Shown here: positions 28,407 through 38,197 of the stretch, in pieces | Numbering within the stretch: position 1 is the stretch's first letter | Layout: every line of letters starts with the position of its first letter | NCBI GenBank assembly: GCA_028690035.1 | Contig: JAQVCA010000008.1 | Location: 62,001-126,000, forward strand | Source: Comamonas sp. | GTDB lineage: Bacteria; Pseudomonadota; Gammaproteobacteria; Burkholderiales; Burkholderiaceae_C | Direction of reading: 5' to 3' | Length of the DNA stretch: 64,000 nucleotides | Position numbers and translations under genes: made by a program | The notes under the pieces: model-generated | What the model was told of the DNA's origin: nothing | Database searches by the model: none | What the model saw: only the letters and a program-made list of their open reading frames with translations

Positions 28407-28886
28407 TTACAGCGGAGGGATGCGCAGCTTCTGGCCTGGGTAGATCTTGTCCGGATCACTCAGCATCGGCTTGTTGGCTTCAAAAATCACAGGGTATTTG
28501 TTGGCGTTGCCATAGTATTTTTTGGCAATGGCGCTGAGCGTGTCCCCGCGCACCACATCGTGGTACTGTGCCTCGGGCTCGGGGGTGGTGACGCTCATCA
28601 GGTTGTCCACGCTCTGCACGTTGGCCACATTGCCGCAGCATAGCGTGACCTTTTCCTTGGCAGCCTGCGTGGGGGCGTTGCCCTGTACGGTGACTTTGCC
28701 CACGCTGCCATCAAAAGCCACCTGCAGGCCTTCAATCCCCAGATTCTGGGTCTGGATGTAGGCGGCAATGGCATCTGCGGCCTTGGCGTTCAGCGCCTCG
28801 GCACTGGGGGCAGCATCAGCGGCCTGGGCGTCCTTGCCGCCAAAGAGCTTTTCGCCCGCTTCCTTGATAAAGCTAAACAGACCCAT
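28407..28886 (-). CDS. kbp: Kbp-like potassium-binding protein (BON and LysM domains)
   Basis: 159 residues from the ATG at 28886; the frame runs upstream through coaX antisense and is cut here because MGLFSFIKEAGEKLFG matches the start of Kbp (YgaU). A BON domain covers about 35-100 and a LysM domain about 107-157 (VVRGDTLSAIAKKYYGNANKYPVIFEANKPML is the family hallmark). E. coli Kbp binds K+ and is cytoplasmic. Two adjacent cysteines (LCCGN) in the BON region are unusual. Divergent from coaX. Confidence 0.9.
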   Translation of the reverse strand: MGLFSFIKEAGEKLFGGKDAQAADAAPSAEALNAKAADAIAAYIQTQNLGIEGLQVAFDGSVGKVTVQGNAPTQAAKEKVTLCCGNVANVQSVDNLMSVTTPEPEAQYHDVVRGDTLSAIAKKYYGNANKYPVIFEANKPMLSDPDKIYPGQKLRIPPL

Positions 28887-29004
28887 GGAATTGGCTCCTT
28901 TCTGATGGGTGACAAAAAAATAGCAGTCCACTGTAACGGCTATTGGGGGCCTTGCTGCAGATAGGCGCCCCAATGGGGATAAAACTTCGCATAATCGCGC
29001 CCTT

Positions 29005-29799
29005 ATGACATTTCTGGCCATAGATATAGGCAACACCCGCTTGAAGTGGGCGATGTACGACGCTGCCCATCCGGGGGCCGCACTGCTGGGGCAGGGCGCC
29101 GAGTTCCTGGAACAGATCGAGCAATTGGCCGAAGGGCCGTGGGGCTGTTTGCCTGCGCCGCGCTGCATGCTGGGCTGCGCCGTGGCCAGTGAAAGCGCAC
29201 GCCGTCGCGTGCACGAACAAATCGACCAAATGCTGGGCTGGGACTTTGCCCCGCAGTGGGTGGTGCCTTCTGCACACGAGGCCGGTGTGACCAACGGGTA
29301 CGACCAGCCGCTGCGCCTGGGGGCCGATCGCTGGGTCGCCATGATTGGCGCGCGCCACCGCATTTTGCAGCGCGGCAGCCCCCGGCCCGTGCTGGTGGTT
29401 ATGGTGGGCACGGCGGTGACGGTGGATGCACTGGATGCCGAAGGACGCTTTTTGGGCGGCCTGATTCTGCCGGGCCACGGCATCATGCTGCGCGCGCTGG
29501 AGACCGGCACCGCCGGGTTGCATGTGCCCACCGGCGTTGTCACCCCTTTCCCCACCAATACCAGCGATGCGCTGACCAGCGGCGGCACTTATGCCATCGC
29601 CGGTGCGGTCGAGCGCATGTACCAGCACCTGTACCTGCACTGCCGCATGGAGCCTGCCTGCATCATGGCCGGTGGTGCGGGCTGGAAAATGGTGCCCAGC
29701 ATGACCCGGCCCTTTGAGCTGGTGGACAACCTCGTGTTTGAAGGGCTGCTGGCCATGGCCGCGCAGCGCCAGGCACAGCAGGCGCCCTGCCCGGTATGA
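29005..29799 (+). CDS. coaX: Type III pantothenate kinase
   Basis: 264 residues. ASKHA-fold marks are [12 protein letters not shown] at the N terminus, [25 protein letters not shown] and FLGGLILPG. It phosphorylates pantothenate, the first step of coenzyme A synthesis, and needs a monovalent cation. ATG at 29005. An 81-base gap separates it from rfbB on the same strand. Confidence 0.95.
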   Translation: MTFLAIDIGNTRLKWAMYDAAHPGAALLGQGAEFLEQIEQLAEGPWGCLPAPRCMLGCAVASESARRRVHEQIDQMLGWDFAPQWVVPSAHEAGVTNGYDQPLRLGADRWVAMIGARHRILQRGSPRPVLVVMVGTAVTVDALDAEGRFLGGLILPGHGIMLRALETGTAGLHVPTGVVTPFPTNTSDALTSGGTYAIAGAVERMYQHLYLHCRMEPACIMAGGAGWKMVPSMTRPFELVDNLVFEGLLAMAAQRQAQQAPCPV

Positions 29800-29880
29800 G
29801 TGCGCCTGCGTGCAACAGGAATACAACCCAGCAGCACCTGGCCTGATCCAGGCTGGGGGCTGCACCATCCAAGGAAACCC

Positions 29881-30945
29881 ATGATTTTGGTTACAGGCGG
29901 CGCAGGCTTTATTGGCGCCAATTTCGTTCTGGACTGGCTGGCGCACAGCGACGAGCCGGTGCTCAATCTGGACAAGCTCACCTACGCAGGCAACCTGCAC
30001 AACCTGGACAGCCTGCAAGGCGATGCGCGCCACCTCTTTGTGCAGGGGGACATTGGCGACCGCGCACTGCTCGATCGCCTGCTGGCGCAGCACCAACCAC
30101 GGGCCGTGCTGCATTTTGCCGCCGAGTCGCATGTGGACCGTTCCATCCACGGGCCCGAAGATTTCATCCAGACCAATGTGGTCGGAACTTTCAGGCTTTT
30201 AGAGGCTGTACGCCAATACTGGAGCGCGCTGCCAGCTACACAAAAAGAAGCGTTTCGCTTTCTGCATGTGAGCACGGACGAGGTCTATGGCACGCTCAGC
30301 CCCGACGAGCCCGCCTTTGCCGAGACGCACCAGATCGAGCCCAACAGCCCCTACTCGGCCAGCAAGGCTGCCTCCGACCACCTGGTGCGTGCCTGGCACC
30401 ACACCTACGGCCTGCCAGTCGTGACCACCAATTGCAGCAACAACTACGGGCCGCTGCACTTTCCGGAAAAGCTCATTCCACTGGTCATCGTCAACGCCCT
30501 GGCGGGCAAGCCGCTGCCCATCTATGGCGATGGCCAGCAAGTGCGCGATTGGCTGTATGTGCGCGACCATTGCAGCGCCATTCGCCGCGTGCTGCAGGCT
30601 GGGCGCCTGGGCGAGGTGTACAACGTGGGCGGCTGGAACGAGCAGGCCAACATCGACATCGTGCACACCGTGTGCGCCCTGCTCGACGAGCTGCGCCCGC
30701 GTGCCGATGGCCAGCCCTATGCCGCGCAAATCACCTACGTGCAAGACCGCCCCGGCCACGACCGGCGCTACGCCATCGATGCGCGCAAGCTGGAGCGTGA
30801 GCTGGGCTGGAAACCGGCTGAAACCTTTGCCACCGGCATCCGCAAAACCGTGCAGTGGTACCTGGACCACCCCGAGTGGGTGGCCAATGTGCAAAGCGGT
30901 GCCTACCGCGCGTGGGTGGCCAAACAGTACGAGGCCGTGCAGTGA
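29881..30945 (+). CDS. rfbB: dTDP-glucose 4,6-dehydratase
   Basis: 354 residues from the ATG at 29881 with AAGGAAACCC upstream. NAD-binding GGAGFIG at 7-13, STDEVYG, catalytic [28 protein letters not shown]. It makes dTDP-4-keto-6-deoxyglucose for dTDP-L-rhamnose. Its stop overlaps the rfbD GTG start as GTGA, so the two are coupled. Confidence 0.96.
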   Translation: MILVTGGAGFIGANFVLDWLAHSDEPVLNLDKLTYAGNLHNLDSLQGDARHLFVQGDIGDRALLDRLLAQHQPRAVLHFAAESHVDRSIHGPEDFIQTNVVGTFRLLEAVRQYWSALPATQKEAFRFLHVSTDEVYGTLSPDEPAFAETHQIEPNSPYSASKAASDHLVRAWHHTYGLPVVTTNCSNNYGPLHFPEKLIPLVIVNALAGKPLPIYGDGQQVRDWLYVRDHCSAIRRVLQAGRLGEVYNVGGWNEQANIDIVHTVCALLDELRPRADGQPYAAQITYVQDRPGHDRRYAIDARKLERELGWKPAETFATGIRKTVQWYLDHPEWVANVQSGAYRAWVAKQYEAVQ

Positions 30946-31832
30946 AAATTCTTCTGTTAGGCCAAAACGGCCAAGTCGGCTGGGAGTTGCAGCGCAGCCT
31001 GGCCGTGCTGGGCCAGGTCACCGCCCTGGACTACGACAGCGCCGAGCACTGTGGCGACTTCAGCAACCCACAGGGTGTCGCCGCAACGGTGCGCGCGCTG
31101 CAACCGGATGTGATCGTCAATGCTGCTGCCCACACGGCGGTGGACAAGGCCGAAAGCGAGCCCGAACTGGCACGCCTGCTCAACGCCACCACCCCCGGCG
31201 TGCTGGCTGAAGAAGCGGCGCGCCTGGGCGCATGGCTGATCCACTACAGCACCGACTACGTGTTCGATGGCAGCGGCGAGCGGCCCTGGGTGGAAACCGA
31301 CGCCCCCGCGCCGCTCTCGGTGTATGGCCGCACCAAGCTGGAAGGCGAGCAGCTGATCCAGCAATCGGGCTGCCAGCACCTGATTTTGCGCACCAGCTGG
31401 GTGTATGCCGCACGCGGTGGCAACTTTGCCAAAACCATGCTGCGCCTGGCCCAGGAGCGCGAGCGCCTGACGGTGATCGACGACCAATGGGGCGCGCCCA
31501 CCGGCGCCGACCTGCTGGCCGACGTCACCGCGCATGCCATCGCCCATCTGCGCCAGCGCCCGCAGGATGGCGGCCTGTACCACTGCGTGGCCGCTGGCCA
31601 GACCAACTGGCACGCCTATGCCCGCTATGTCATTGAACAAGCCCGCAGCCTGCGCCCCGAGCTGCCCATCCAGGTGCAAGAAATTGCCCCGGTGCCCACC
31701 AGCGCCTTTCCCACCCCGGCGCAGCGTCCGCACAACTCGCGCCTGGACACGCGCCAGCTGCAAACCACCTTCGGCCTGACGCTGCCGCATTGGCAACAAG
31801 GCGTGGCACGCATGCTGCGCGAGATTTTGTAA
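30942..31832 (+). CDS. rfbD: dTDP-4-dehydrorhamnose reductase
   Basis: 296 residues starting with GTG at 30942, overlapping rfbB by four bases. [13 protein letters not shown] nucleotide-binding start, [17 protein letters not shown] catalytic Yxxx[15 protein letters not shown]. It performs the last step of dTDP-L-rhamnose synthesis. It is followed by an 88-base gap with a partial dispersed repeat before rfbA. Confidence 0.96.
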   Translation: MKILLLGQNGQVGWELQRSLAVLGQVTALDYDSAEHCGDFSNPQGVAATVRALQPDVIVNAAAHTAVDKAESEPELARLLNATTPGVLAEEAARLGAWLIHYSTDYVFDGSGERPWVETDAPAPLSVYGRTKLEGEQLIQQSGCQHLILRTSWVYAARGGNFAKTMLRLAQERERLTVIDDQWGAPTGADLLADVTAHAIAHLRQRPQDGGLYHCVAAGQTNWHAYARYVIEQARSLRPELPIQVQEIAPVPTSAFPTPAQRPHNSRLDTRQLQTTFGLTLPHWQQGVARMLREIL

Positions 31833-31856
31833 CCGGGCCAAAATTTTATATAAAAA

Positions 31857-31896
31857 CGGGCGCTAGCCCTTGCTGGATAAGCGCTAGCAGCTACTG
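31857..31896. repeat. Partial copy of the dispersed palindromic repeat
   Basis: The right arm GGATAAGCGCTAGCAGCTA is well kept; the left part is replaced by GGGCGCTAGCCC, itself a small hairpin. It lies within the rfbD-rfbA gap. Confidence 0.55.
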
Positions 31897-31920
31897 ATTT
31901 TGCATATCTTCTGAACCACT

Positions 31921-32808
31921 ATGACCGCACCACGCAAAGGCATCATCCTGGCCGGAGGCTCGGGCACGCGCCTGCACCCCGCCACCCTGGCCATCAGCAA
32001 ACAACTGCTGCCGGTGTACGACAAGCCCATGATTTACTACCCGCTCAGCACCCTGATGCTGGCGGGCATGCGCGACATTCTCATCATCAGCACGCCCCAG
32101 GACACCCCGCGCTTTGAACAACTGCTGGGCGATGGCAGCCAGTGGGGCCTGAACCTGCAGTACGCCGTGCAACCCAGCCCGGACGGCCTGGCGCAAGCCT
32201 TTGTGATTGGCGAGCAATTTTTGAATGGCGCGCCCAGCGCCCTGGTGTTGGGCGACAACATCTTCTACGGCCACAGCCTGCAGCCGTTGCTGCAGCGCGC
32301 CGACACCCAGCGCCAGGGCGCCACGGTGTTTGCCTACCACGTGCAAGACCCTGAGCGCTATGGCGTGGCCGAGTTCGACGCGCAGGGCAGGGTGCTCAGC
32401 CTGGAAGAAAAGCCGCAGCAGCCCAAATCCAACTACGCCGTCACTGGCCTGTACTTCTACGACAGCCAAGTGGTCGAGCTGGCCAAGGCGCTGCAGCCCT
32501 CGCCGCGCGGTGAGCTGGAAATCACCGATCTGAACAAGCTGTACCTGCAGCAAGGCCAGCTCAATGTGCAACTGATGGGCCGGGGCTACGCCTGGCTGGA
32601 CACCGGCACGCACGACAGCCTGCTGGAGGCGGGCCAGTTCATCGCCACCATCGAGCAGCGCCAGGGCCTGAAAGTGGCCTGCCCCGAAGAAATCGCCTGG
32701 CGCAACCACTGGATCGATGCCGAGCAAGTCCAGCGCTTGGCCCAGCCGCTGCTGAAAAACGGCTACGGCCAGTACCTGCTGCGCTGCCTGCAAGGAGGTG
32801 TGCGATGA
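31921..32808 (+). CDS. rfbA: Glucose-1-phosphate thymidylyltransferase
   Basis: 295 residues. Nucleotidyltransferase start [43 protein letters not shown]-like [18 protein letters not shown], and [13 protein letters not shown]. It converts glucose-1-phosphate and dTTP to dTDP-glucose, the entry step of the pathway. Its stop overlaps the rfbC ATG (ATGA). Confidence 0.97.
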   Translation: MTAPRKGIILAGGSGTRLHPATLAISKQLLPVYDKPMIYYPLSTLMLAGMRDILIISTPQDTPRFEQLLGDGSQWGLNLQYAVQPSPDGLAQAFVIGEQFLNGAPSALVLGDNIFYGHSLQPLLQRADTQRQGATVFAYHVQDPERYGVAEFDAQGRVLSLEEKPQQPKSNYAVTGLYFYDSQVVELAKALQPSPRGELEITDLNKLYLQQGQLNVQLMGRGYAWLDTGTHDSLLEAGQFIATIEQRQGLKVACPEEIAWRNHWIDAEQVQRLAQPLLKNGYGQYLLRCLQGGVR

Positions 32809-33362
32809 ACGTCACGCCCACAGCCATCCCCGACGTGCTGGTGCTTGAACCCAAAGTGTTTGGCGATGCACGCGGATTTTTTACCGAAAGCTTCAACCAG
32901 CAGGCCTTTGATGCGGCCACCGGTAGCCAGTACACGTTCGTGCAAGACAACCACAGCCGCTCCAGCCAAGGCGTGCTGCGCGGCCTGCACTACCAGCTGC
33001 CGCCCCATGCCCAGGGCAAGCTGGTGCGCGTGGTGCGTGGCGCGGTGTGGGATGTGGCCGTGGACATTCGCCCCGGCTCGCCCACCTTTGGCCAGTGGGT
33101 GGCTGAAACCCTGACCGAGGACAACCACAAACAGCTGTGGCTGCCCCCGGGCTTTGCGCACGGCTTTGTGGTGCTCAGCGACAGCGCCGACTTTTTGTAC
33201 AAGACCACGGCCTACTACGCGCCCGAGTGCGACCGTGGCATTCGCTGGGACGATCCCGAACTGGCCATCGCCTGGCCCCAGGTGGCAGGTGGCTACCTGC
33301 TGTCCGAGAAAGACCAGCGCCAGCCCCTGCTGGCCCAGGCACAGTTGCCACCGGCGCTCTGA
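32805..33362 (+). CDS. rfbC: dTDP-4-dehydrorhamnose 3,5-epimerase
   Basis: 185 residues. Cupin marks: [30 protein letters not shown] with the catalytic His region, [13 protein letters not shown] and [15 protein letters not shown]. It completes the set of four dTDP-L-rhamnose enzymes, implying rhamnose in LPS or another surface glycan. Order rfbB-rfbD-rfbA-rfbC. Confidence 0.97.
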   Translation: MNVTPTAIPDVLVLEPKVFGDARGFFTESFNQQAFDAATGSQYTFVQDNHSRSSQGVLRGLHYQLPPHAQGKLVRVVRGAVWDVAVDIRPGSPTFGQWVAETLTEDNHKQLWLPPGFAHGFVVLSDSADFLYKTTAYYAPECDRGIRWDDPELAIAWPQVAGGYLLSEKDQRQPLLAQAQLPPAL

Positions 33363-33404
33363 CCGCCGCGCGCGGCCCCGATGCGCCCGGGGCCGCTCCA
33401 CGCC

Positions 33405-33432
33405 CTTGAAAAGCCCCGCACCACCCCTAACT
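33405..33432 (+). promoter_or_regulatory. Candidate sigma-32 heat-shock promoter of htpG
   Basis: CTTGAAA at 33405-33411 and CCCCTAACT at 33424-33432 with a 12-base spacer resemble the sigma-32 consensus (CTTGAAA, CCCCATNT). It lies 56 bases upstream of the htpG ATG. The call rests on motif match and on htpG being a classical heat-shock gene. Confidence 0.6.
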
Positions 33433-33443
33433 GCAGCGGCGTT

Positions 33444-33469
33444 GCCGACGCAGGGTCGGTGCTTTTTTT
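33444..33469 (+). terminator. Terminator-like hairpin in the htpG leader
   Basis: CCGAC (33445-33449) pairs with GTCGG (33455-33459), followed by TGC and seven Ts. It could end the rfb transcript, but it lies between the putative sigma-32 promoter and the htpG start. Confidence 0.6.
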
Positions 33470-33487
33470 GCTGTGGACAGACACCTC

Positions 33488-35440
33488 ATGAGTAAACACA
33501 CCCATTCCTTTCAGGCAGAAGTGGCACAACTGCTGCACCTGGTGACGCATTCGCTGTACTCCAACCCCGAAATCTTCCTGCGCGAGCTGATCTCCAACGC
33601 CTCCGATGCGTGCGACAAACTGCGCTTTGAAGCCTTGAACGACAGCAGCCTGTACGGCGACCAGCCCAACCTGGAAGTGCGCCTGGCGTTCGACAAAGAG
33701 GCCAAAACGCTGACCATCACCGACACCGGCATCGGCATGAGCCAGCAAGAAGCCATCGACCACCTGGGCACTATTGCCAAGAGCGGCACCAAGGCGTTCA
33801 TGGAGCAGCTCTCGGGTGATCAAAAATCGGATGCCCAGCTGATTGGCCAATTTGGCGTGGGCTTTTATTCCGGCTTTATCGTGGCCGACAAAATCACCGT
33901 GGAATCGCGCCGCGCGGGCCTGCCCGAGACTGAAGGCGTGCGCTGGACGAGCAGCGGCACGGGCGACTTTGAGGTGGAAACCATCACCCGCCCGCAACGC
34001 GGCACCAGCGTCATCTTGCACCTGCGCGATGACCAGCAAGAGTTTCTGAACGCTTGGAAACTCAAATCGCTGGTGAGCAAATACTCCGACCACATCAGCC
34101 TGCCCATCCTGATGGAAAAGGAAGAGTGGAAAGAAAGCGAAAAAGAGGGCGAGCCTGGCGCCATGGTGAAAACCGGCGAGTGGGAAACCGTGAACAAGGC
34201 CAGCGCCCTGTGGACGCGCGCCAAAAAAGACATCACCACCGAGCAGTACCAAGAGTTCTACAAAAGCATCAGCCACGACCACGAAGACCCGCTGGCCTGG
34301 GCGCACAACCGCGTGGAAGGCAACAGCGAGTACACGCAGCTGCTCTACATCCCGGCCAAGGCCCCGTTTGACCTGTACACCCGCGACAAGCACGCGGGCA
34401 TCAAGCTGTACGTCAAGCGCGTGTTCATCATGGACGATGCCGAGGCGCTCATGCCGCAGTACCTGCGCTTTGTGAAGGGCGTGATCGACTCGGCCGACCT
34501 GCCGCTGAACGTCAGCCGTGAACTGCTGCAAGAAAGCCGCGACGTGCGCCTGATCCGCGACGGCTCGGTCAAGCGCGTGCTTTCCATGCTGGAAGACCTG
34601 GCCAAGCACGACAAGCACGAAGCCGCTGCCGAAGGCACCGATGGCGTGACCGATGTGGTCAGCGAAGAAGACAAGGCCAAAGAAGGCAAATACAGCAAGT
34701 TCTACGCCGAGTTTGGCGCGGTGCTGAAAGAAGGCCTGGGTGAAGACTTTGGCAACCGCGAACGCATTGCCAAGCTGCTGCGCTTTGCCTCGACCAGCAG
34801 CGACACGCCCAGCGTGGGCTTTGCCGACTACAAGGCGCGCATGAAAGAGGGCCAAGAAGCCATCTACTACATCACCGCCGACACCCTGGCCGCCGCCAAA
34901 AACAGCCCGCAGCTGGAAGTGTTCAAGAAAAAGGGCATTGAAGTGCTCTTGATGACCGACCGCGTGGACGAGTGGGCGCTGAACTACCTGCAAGACTTTG
35001 ACGGCACGCCGCTGCAAAGCGTGGCCAAGGGCGCGGTCGATTTGGGCAAGCTGCAAGACGAAGCCGAGAAAAAAGCCGCCGAAGAAGCCGCCGAAACCTT
35101 CAAGCCCGTGCTGGCCAAGCTCAAAGAAGCTCTGAAAGACAAGGCCGAAGACGTGCGCGTGACCACCCGCCTGGTCGATTCGCCCGCCTGCCTGGTGGTG
35201 CAAGACGACGGCATGAGCACGCAGCTGGCCCGTATGCTCAAGCAAGCCGGCCAAAAAGCGCCCGACACCAAACCCGTGCTGGAAGTGAATGCCGAGCACC
35301 CGCTGGTGAAAAAACTCGACGGCAGCGTGCATTTCCACGACCTGGCGCACATCTTGTTCGACCAGGCCCTGCTGGCCGAAGGCGGCCAACTGGAAGACCC
35401 CGCCGCCTACGTCAAACGCGTGAACGCGCTGCTGGCCTAA
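33488..35440 (+). CDS. htpG: Molecular chaperone HtpG (Hsp90)
   Basis: 650 residues from the ATG at 33488. The GHKL ATPase domain has [25 protein letters not shown] and [11 protein letters not shown]; the middle domain has [21 protein letters not shown] and [15 protein letters not shown] homodimeric ATP-dependent cytoplasmic chaperone for late folding under stress. Followed by an intrinsic terminator. Confidence 0.97.
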   Translation: MSKHTHSFQAEVAQLLHLVTHSLYSNPEIFLRELISNASDACDKLRFEALNDSSLYGDQPNLEVRLAFDKEAKTLTITDTGIGMSQQEAIDHLGTIAKSGTKAFMEQLSGDQKSDAQLIGQFGVGFYSGFIVADKITVESRRAGLPETEGVRWTSSGTGDFEVETITRPQRGTSVILHLRDDQQEFLNAWKLKSLVSKYSDHISLPILMEKEEWKESEKEGEPGAMVKTGEWETVNKASALWTRAKKDITTEQYQEFYKSISHDHEDPLAWAHNRVEGNSEYTQLLYIPAKAPFDLYTRDKHAGIKLYVKRVFIMDDAEALMPQYLRFVKGVIDSADLPLNVSRELLQESRDVRLIRDGSVKRVLSMLEDLAKHDKHEAAAEGTDGVTDVVSEEDKAKEGKYSKFYAEFGAVLKEGLGEDFGNRERIAKLLRFASTSSDTPSVGFADYKARMKEGQEAIYYITADTLAAAKNSPQLEVFKKKGIEVLLMTDRVDEWALNYLQDFDGTPLQSVAKGAVDLGKLQDEAEKKAAEEAAETFKPVLAKLKEALKDKAEDVRVTTRLVDSPACLVVQDDGMSTQLARMLKQAGQKAPDTKPVLEVNAEHPLVKKLDGSVHFHDLAHILFDQALLAEGGQLEDPAAYVKRVNALLA

Positions 35441-35463
35441 ACTGCGCAGCCTAGCGCCACAAG

Positions 35464-35490
35464 ACCCTGCCCCAGTGGCAGGGTTTTTTT
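35464..35490 (+). terminator. Intrinsic terminator of htpG
   Basis: ACCCTGCC pairs with GGCAGGGT around CCAGT, followed by seven Ts. Only 26 bases separate it from the next same-strand start codon at 35517. Confidence 0.9.
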
Positions 35491-35516
35491 ATGTCCGTCT
35501 TTGGGAGTCCGCAACG

Positions 35517-36482
35517 ATGAGCGATTCAATCTACGACGTGGTACATCGCTATGGGCTGGATCGTGCCCAGGCAGCGCAGCTGTGGGACAGCGCCGCCGCG
35601 CCGCCGCCCGCGCAATGGCCCCAGCGGCTGTGGCGCATCTTGGCGTGGGTGTCCGCCTTGCTGCTGGGTGCGGGTCTGATTTTTTGGGTGGCGGCGCAAT
35701 GGCCGCAGCAAACGCGCCTGTTCAAGCTCTACCTGCTGCAGGCGGCGGTGGCCGTGCCGGTGCTGGGGGCCTTGTGTCTGCCACGGGTGCGGGCTGCGGC
35801 TTTGGTGCTGGCCACCTTGGCCCTGGGTGCTTTGCTGGCCTTTGTGGGGCAAACCTACCAGACCGGTGCCGATGCCTGGCAGCTGTTTGCCACCTGGGCA
35901 GCGCTGGCCTGGCTGTGGGTACTGGTGGCGCGCAACGGTCTGCTGTGGGCGCTGTGGTGGTGTATCGCCGCTGCCGGGCTGGCGTTGTGGCAGGGGACGG
36001 GCCATGCATGGGCAGCGCTGGCGCATGCCCAGCCCCCGACTTGGCAGCACCACGCCAGCTTTTTACTGCCTTGGCTGGCGCTGTGGCTGGGACCATTGGC
36101 TTTGCCCAGGCTGGGGCCAGTGGCCGTGCCCAGCGCACCGATTGCGCGCGTGTTGGGTGCCGGTGCAGCGCTGCTGGCGTGGACCAGCTACGCCTGCTCG
36201 GCGGTGCTGGTGCACGGTGGCATGCCGCTCCCGTGGCTGGGTGGCTGCCTGGGGGTGGCGCTGGTAGCGTGGCAGGCTTGGCGCTGGCGCCAGATGCTGG
36301 TACTGAGCCTGGCGCTGCTGGCGGCCAACATCTTGTGGCTGACCTGGGTGGGGCGCAACGTGCTCGATGGTGCGGGACTCGGTGAGCAGCTGGCCTTCCC
36401 GCTGCTCACGCTGCTGACGGCCGCCAGTGTGGGGTGGAGTGCGCATTGGCTTTATCGCCTGCAAAAGGAGGGTGCAGCATGA
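35517..36482 (+). CDS. DUF2157 polytopic membrane protein
   Basis: 321 residues from the ATG at 35517 (GGGAG upstream). A soluble N terminus of about 45 residues (VVHRYGLDRAQAAQLWDS, WPQRLWRILAWVSALLLGAG) is followed by roughly nine to ten hydrophobic segments. The N-terminal part matches predicted membrane proteins of the DUF2157 type; no biochemical role is known to me. Its last bases overlap the next gene (ATGA), which encodes a DUF4401/GDYXXLXY protein, a common partner of DUF2157. Confidence 0.8.
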   Translation: MSDSIYDVVHRYGLDRAQAAQLWDSAAAPPPAQWPQRLWRILAWVSALLLGAGLIFWVAAQWPQQTRLFKLYLLQAAVAVPVLGALCLPRVRAAALVLATLALGALLAFVGQTYQTGADAWQLFATWAALAWLWVLVARNGLLWALWWCIAAAGLALWQGTGHAWAALAHAQPPTWQHHASFLLPWLALWLGPLALPRLGPVAVPSAPIARVLGAGAALLAWTSYACSAVLVHGGMPLPWLGGCLGVALVAWQAWRWRQMLVLSLALLAANILWLTWVGRNVLDGAGLGEQLAFPLLTLLTAASVGWSAHWLYRLQKEGAA

Positions 36483-38197
36483 GCGTTCCTGAAAAATCGA
36501 TTCCGACGTCGTGGTGGGCACGCGCCCAAGCCTTGGGGTTATTGCCTGCAGGGGCCACGTCACCGGTCAGCGCGCCCAGCCCATCGTGGGTGGTGCTGGG
36601 CCTGAGTTTCATGGGCGCCCAGCTGGTGCTGTGGCCGCTGTTGGGCACGTTGCTGGCGGTGTTTGGCGAAGCGGTACTGCACGGCGCAGGCGCTGCGCTG
36701 GCCAGTGTGGCGCTGGCCTGTGCCGGCCTGTGGCTGTTGCGTCACAGCCGCCTACTGTTTGTGGATCAGATGGGGCTGAGCCTGCTGCTGGCTGCACAGA
36801 TGCTGTGGTTGCTGGCAGGTGTTTTGTGGCTGGATGCCCCTTGGTGGCTGGTGGTGCTCAGCCTGCTGCTACAGCAATTGCTGCTGCTGTGGTGCTGTCC
36901 CACGCCGTGGGTGCAGCGCTTGCTGGGCTTGCAGGCCAGTTGGTCGCTGCTGACGCTGCCCTCATGGTCGTGGTGGCTGGGCGCTAGTTCGTCCAGCAAC
37001 ACGGTGGAGTGGATGCTGAACCATTGGCCTCAGCATGTGCTGCCATTGGCGCTGCTGTGGGCGTTGTGGGCACACCAGCAGGGGCGTTGGCTCACCTTGC
37101 GCAGAGCGGCCACGCTGCAGGCCTTGGCCGATGGGGCCGTGGTGGGCCTGTTGCTGGCGCTGGCGGTGGGCAGCGGGTTGTGCAAGCGCATGCTCGGCTG
37201 GGAGGCTCCCGGCTCGGCCGATATGGCACAGGCCGGGCAAGCTGTGCTGTGGTCGCTGGGCTGGGGCACCGCCGTGCAAGTGGCCGTGGTGGTGCTGTCG
37301 GCGTGGTGGCTGCAACGGCGCTGGCAGGTCCAAGGGCGTGCCCGCCACTTGCTGGGGTTGGTGTACCTCGCCGCTGCGCTGTCTTGCTGGGGCGTTCCCC
37401 ACATGGGCAGCATCACCGTGGTGGCCACCGTGGCAGCGGCCACAGCACGCTGGCGCACGCTGTGGCTGGCCGGACTGGTGCTGTTGCTGGAGTTGGGGCA
37501 TTTCTACTACGCCTTGCAATGGCCGCTGCAGGACAAAGCACTGGCGCTGGCCCTGCTGGGCGCAGGTATGGCGTTGGCGGTGTGGTGGTTGCGCGTGCCC
37601 GCAGATCGGGCCGATCACCCCGATGGGCCTGCCACGGCGGCGCCGGGCCTGCCACCGCGCGTGACGGCGCTGGTGGTGCTGGCCACAGCCATGGTGGCGC
37701 TGGGGCTGGTACACCACGATGCGCGGCGCAAAGAAACGGTGTTGCTCCAAGGCCAGCAGGTGTTCATGCCTCTGGTGCCCCGCGATCCGCGTTCGCTGCT
37801 GCAGGGCGACTACATGGCGCTGCGTTTTGCCTATCCCGATAGCGTGCGCGCCGCGCTGCAGCAACAGCCCGCAACCACGCGCCGCGTGCTGGCACTGGCC
37901 GAGCTGGACGCGCGTGGCGTGGCCCGCATCGTGCGCCTGGCCCTGCCCGACGAGCAGCCCGCCGCAGGGCATGTGCTGCTGCCGTTGCAGCGCCTGAAAG
38001 GCGAATGGGTGGTGGTGACGGATGCGTTCTTTTTCCCCGAAGGGCAGGGCCAGCCCCTGGCCACCGCCCAATTTGGCGCGTTTCGCCTCCTGCCCGATGG
38101 CCAGGCGTTGCTGGCCGGTTTGGCCGATGCCAATCTGCAGCCGGTGCTGCCAGCGCCGGTGCCCAAAACCACAATGCCACCTAGGAGCGCTCCATGA
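36479..38197 (+). CDS. DUF4401 membrane protein fused to a GDYXXLXY domain
   Basis: 572 residues from the ATG at 36479. About ten to eleven membrane segments (residues ~40-390) form the DUF4401-like part. A final membrane segment ([17 protein letters not shown]) leads to a soluble C-terminal domain with QGDYMALRF, the GDYXXLXY hallmark, and a [13 protein letters not shown] segment. In other bacteria these two domains are often separate proteins. Overlaps both neighbours by four bases. Function unknown; the coupling to a copper ATPase is the only clue. Confidence 0.8.
   Translation: MSVPEKSIPTSWWARAQALGLLPAGATSPVSAPSPSWVVLGLSFMGAQLVLWPLLGTLLAVFGEAVLHGAGAALASVALACAGLWLLRHSRLLFVDQMGLSLLLAAQMLWLLAGVLWLDAPWWLVVLSLLLQQLLLLWCCPTPWVQRLLGLQASWSLLTLPSWSWWLGASSSSNTVEWMLNHWPQHVLPLALLWALWAHQQGRWLTLRRAATLQALADGAVVGLLLALAVGSGLCKRMLGWEAPGSADMAQAGQAVLWSLGWGTAVQVAVVVLSAWWLQRRWQVQGRARHLLGLVYLAAALSCWGVPHMGSITVVATVAAATARWRTLWLAGLVLLLELGHFYYALQWPLQDKALALALLGAGMALAVWWLRVPADRADHPDGPATAAPGLPPRVTALVVLATAMVALGLVHHDARRKETVLLQGQQVFMPLVPRDPRSLLQGDYMALRFAYPDSVRAALQQQPATTRRVLALAELDARGVARIVRLALPDEQPAAGHVLLPLQRLKGEWVVVTDAFFFPEGQGQPLATAQFGAFRLLPDGQALLAGLADANLQPVLPAPVPKTTMPPRSAP

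Noticed and set aside
33293-35389. A 698-codon open frame antisense to htpG
   Set aside because: It is a mirror of a strongly conserved gene in high-GC DNA, with no recognisable domain and no ribosome site. Similar long antisense frames at 47028-49226, 58643-60394, 17548-18843 and 13595-14896 are rejected for the same reason.
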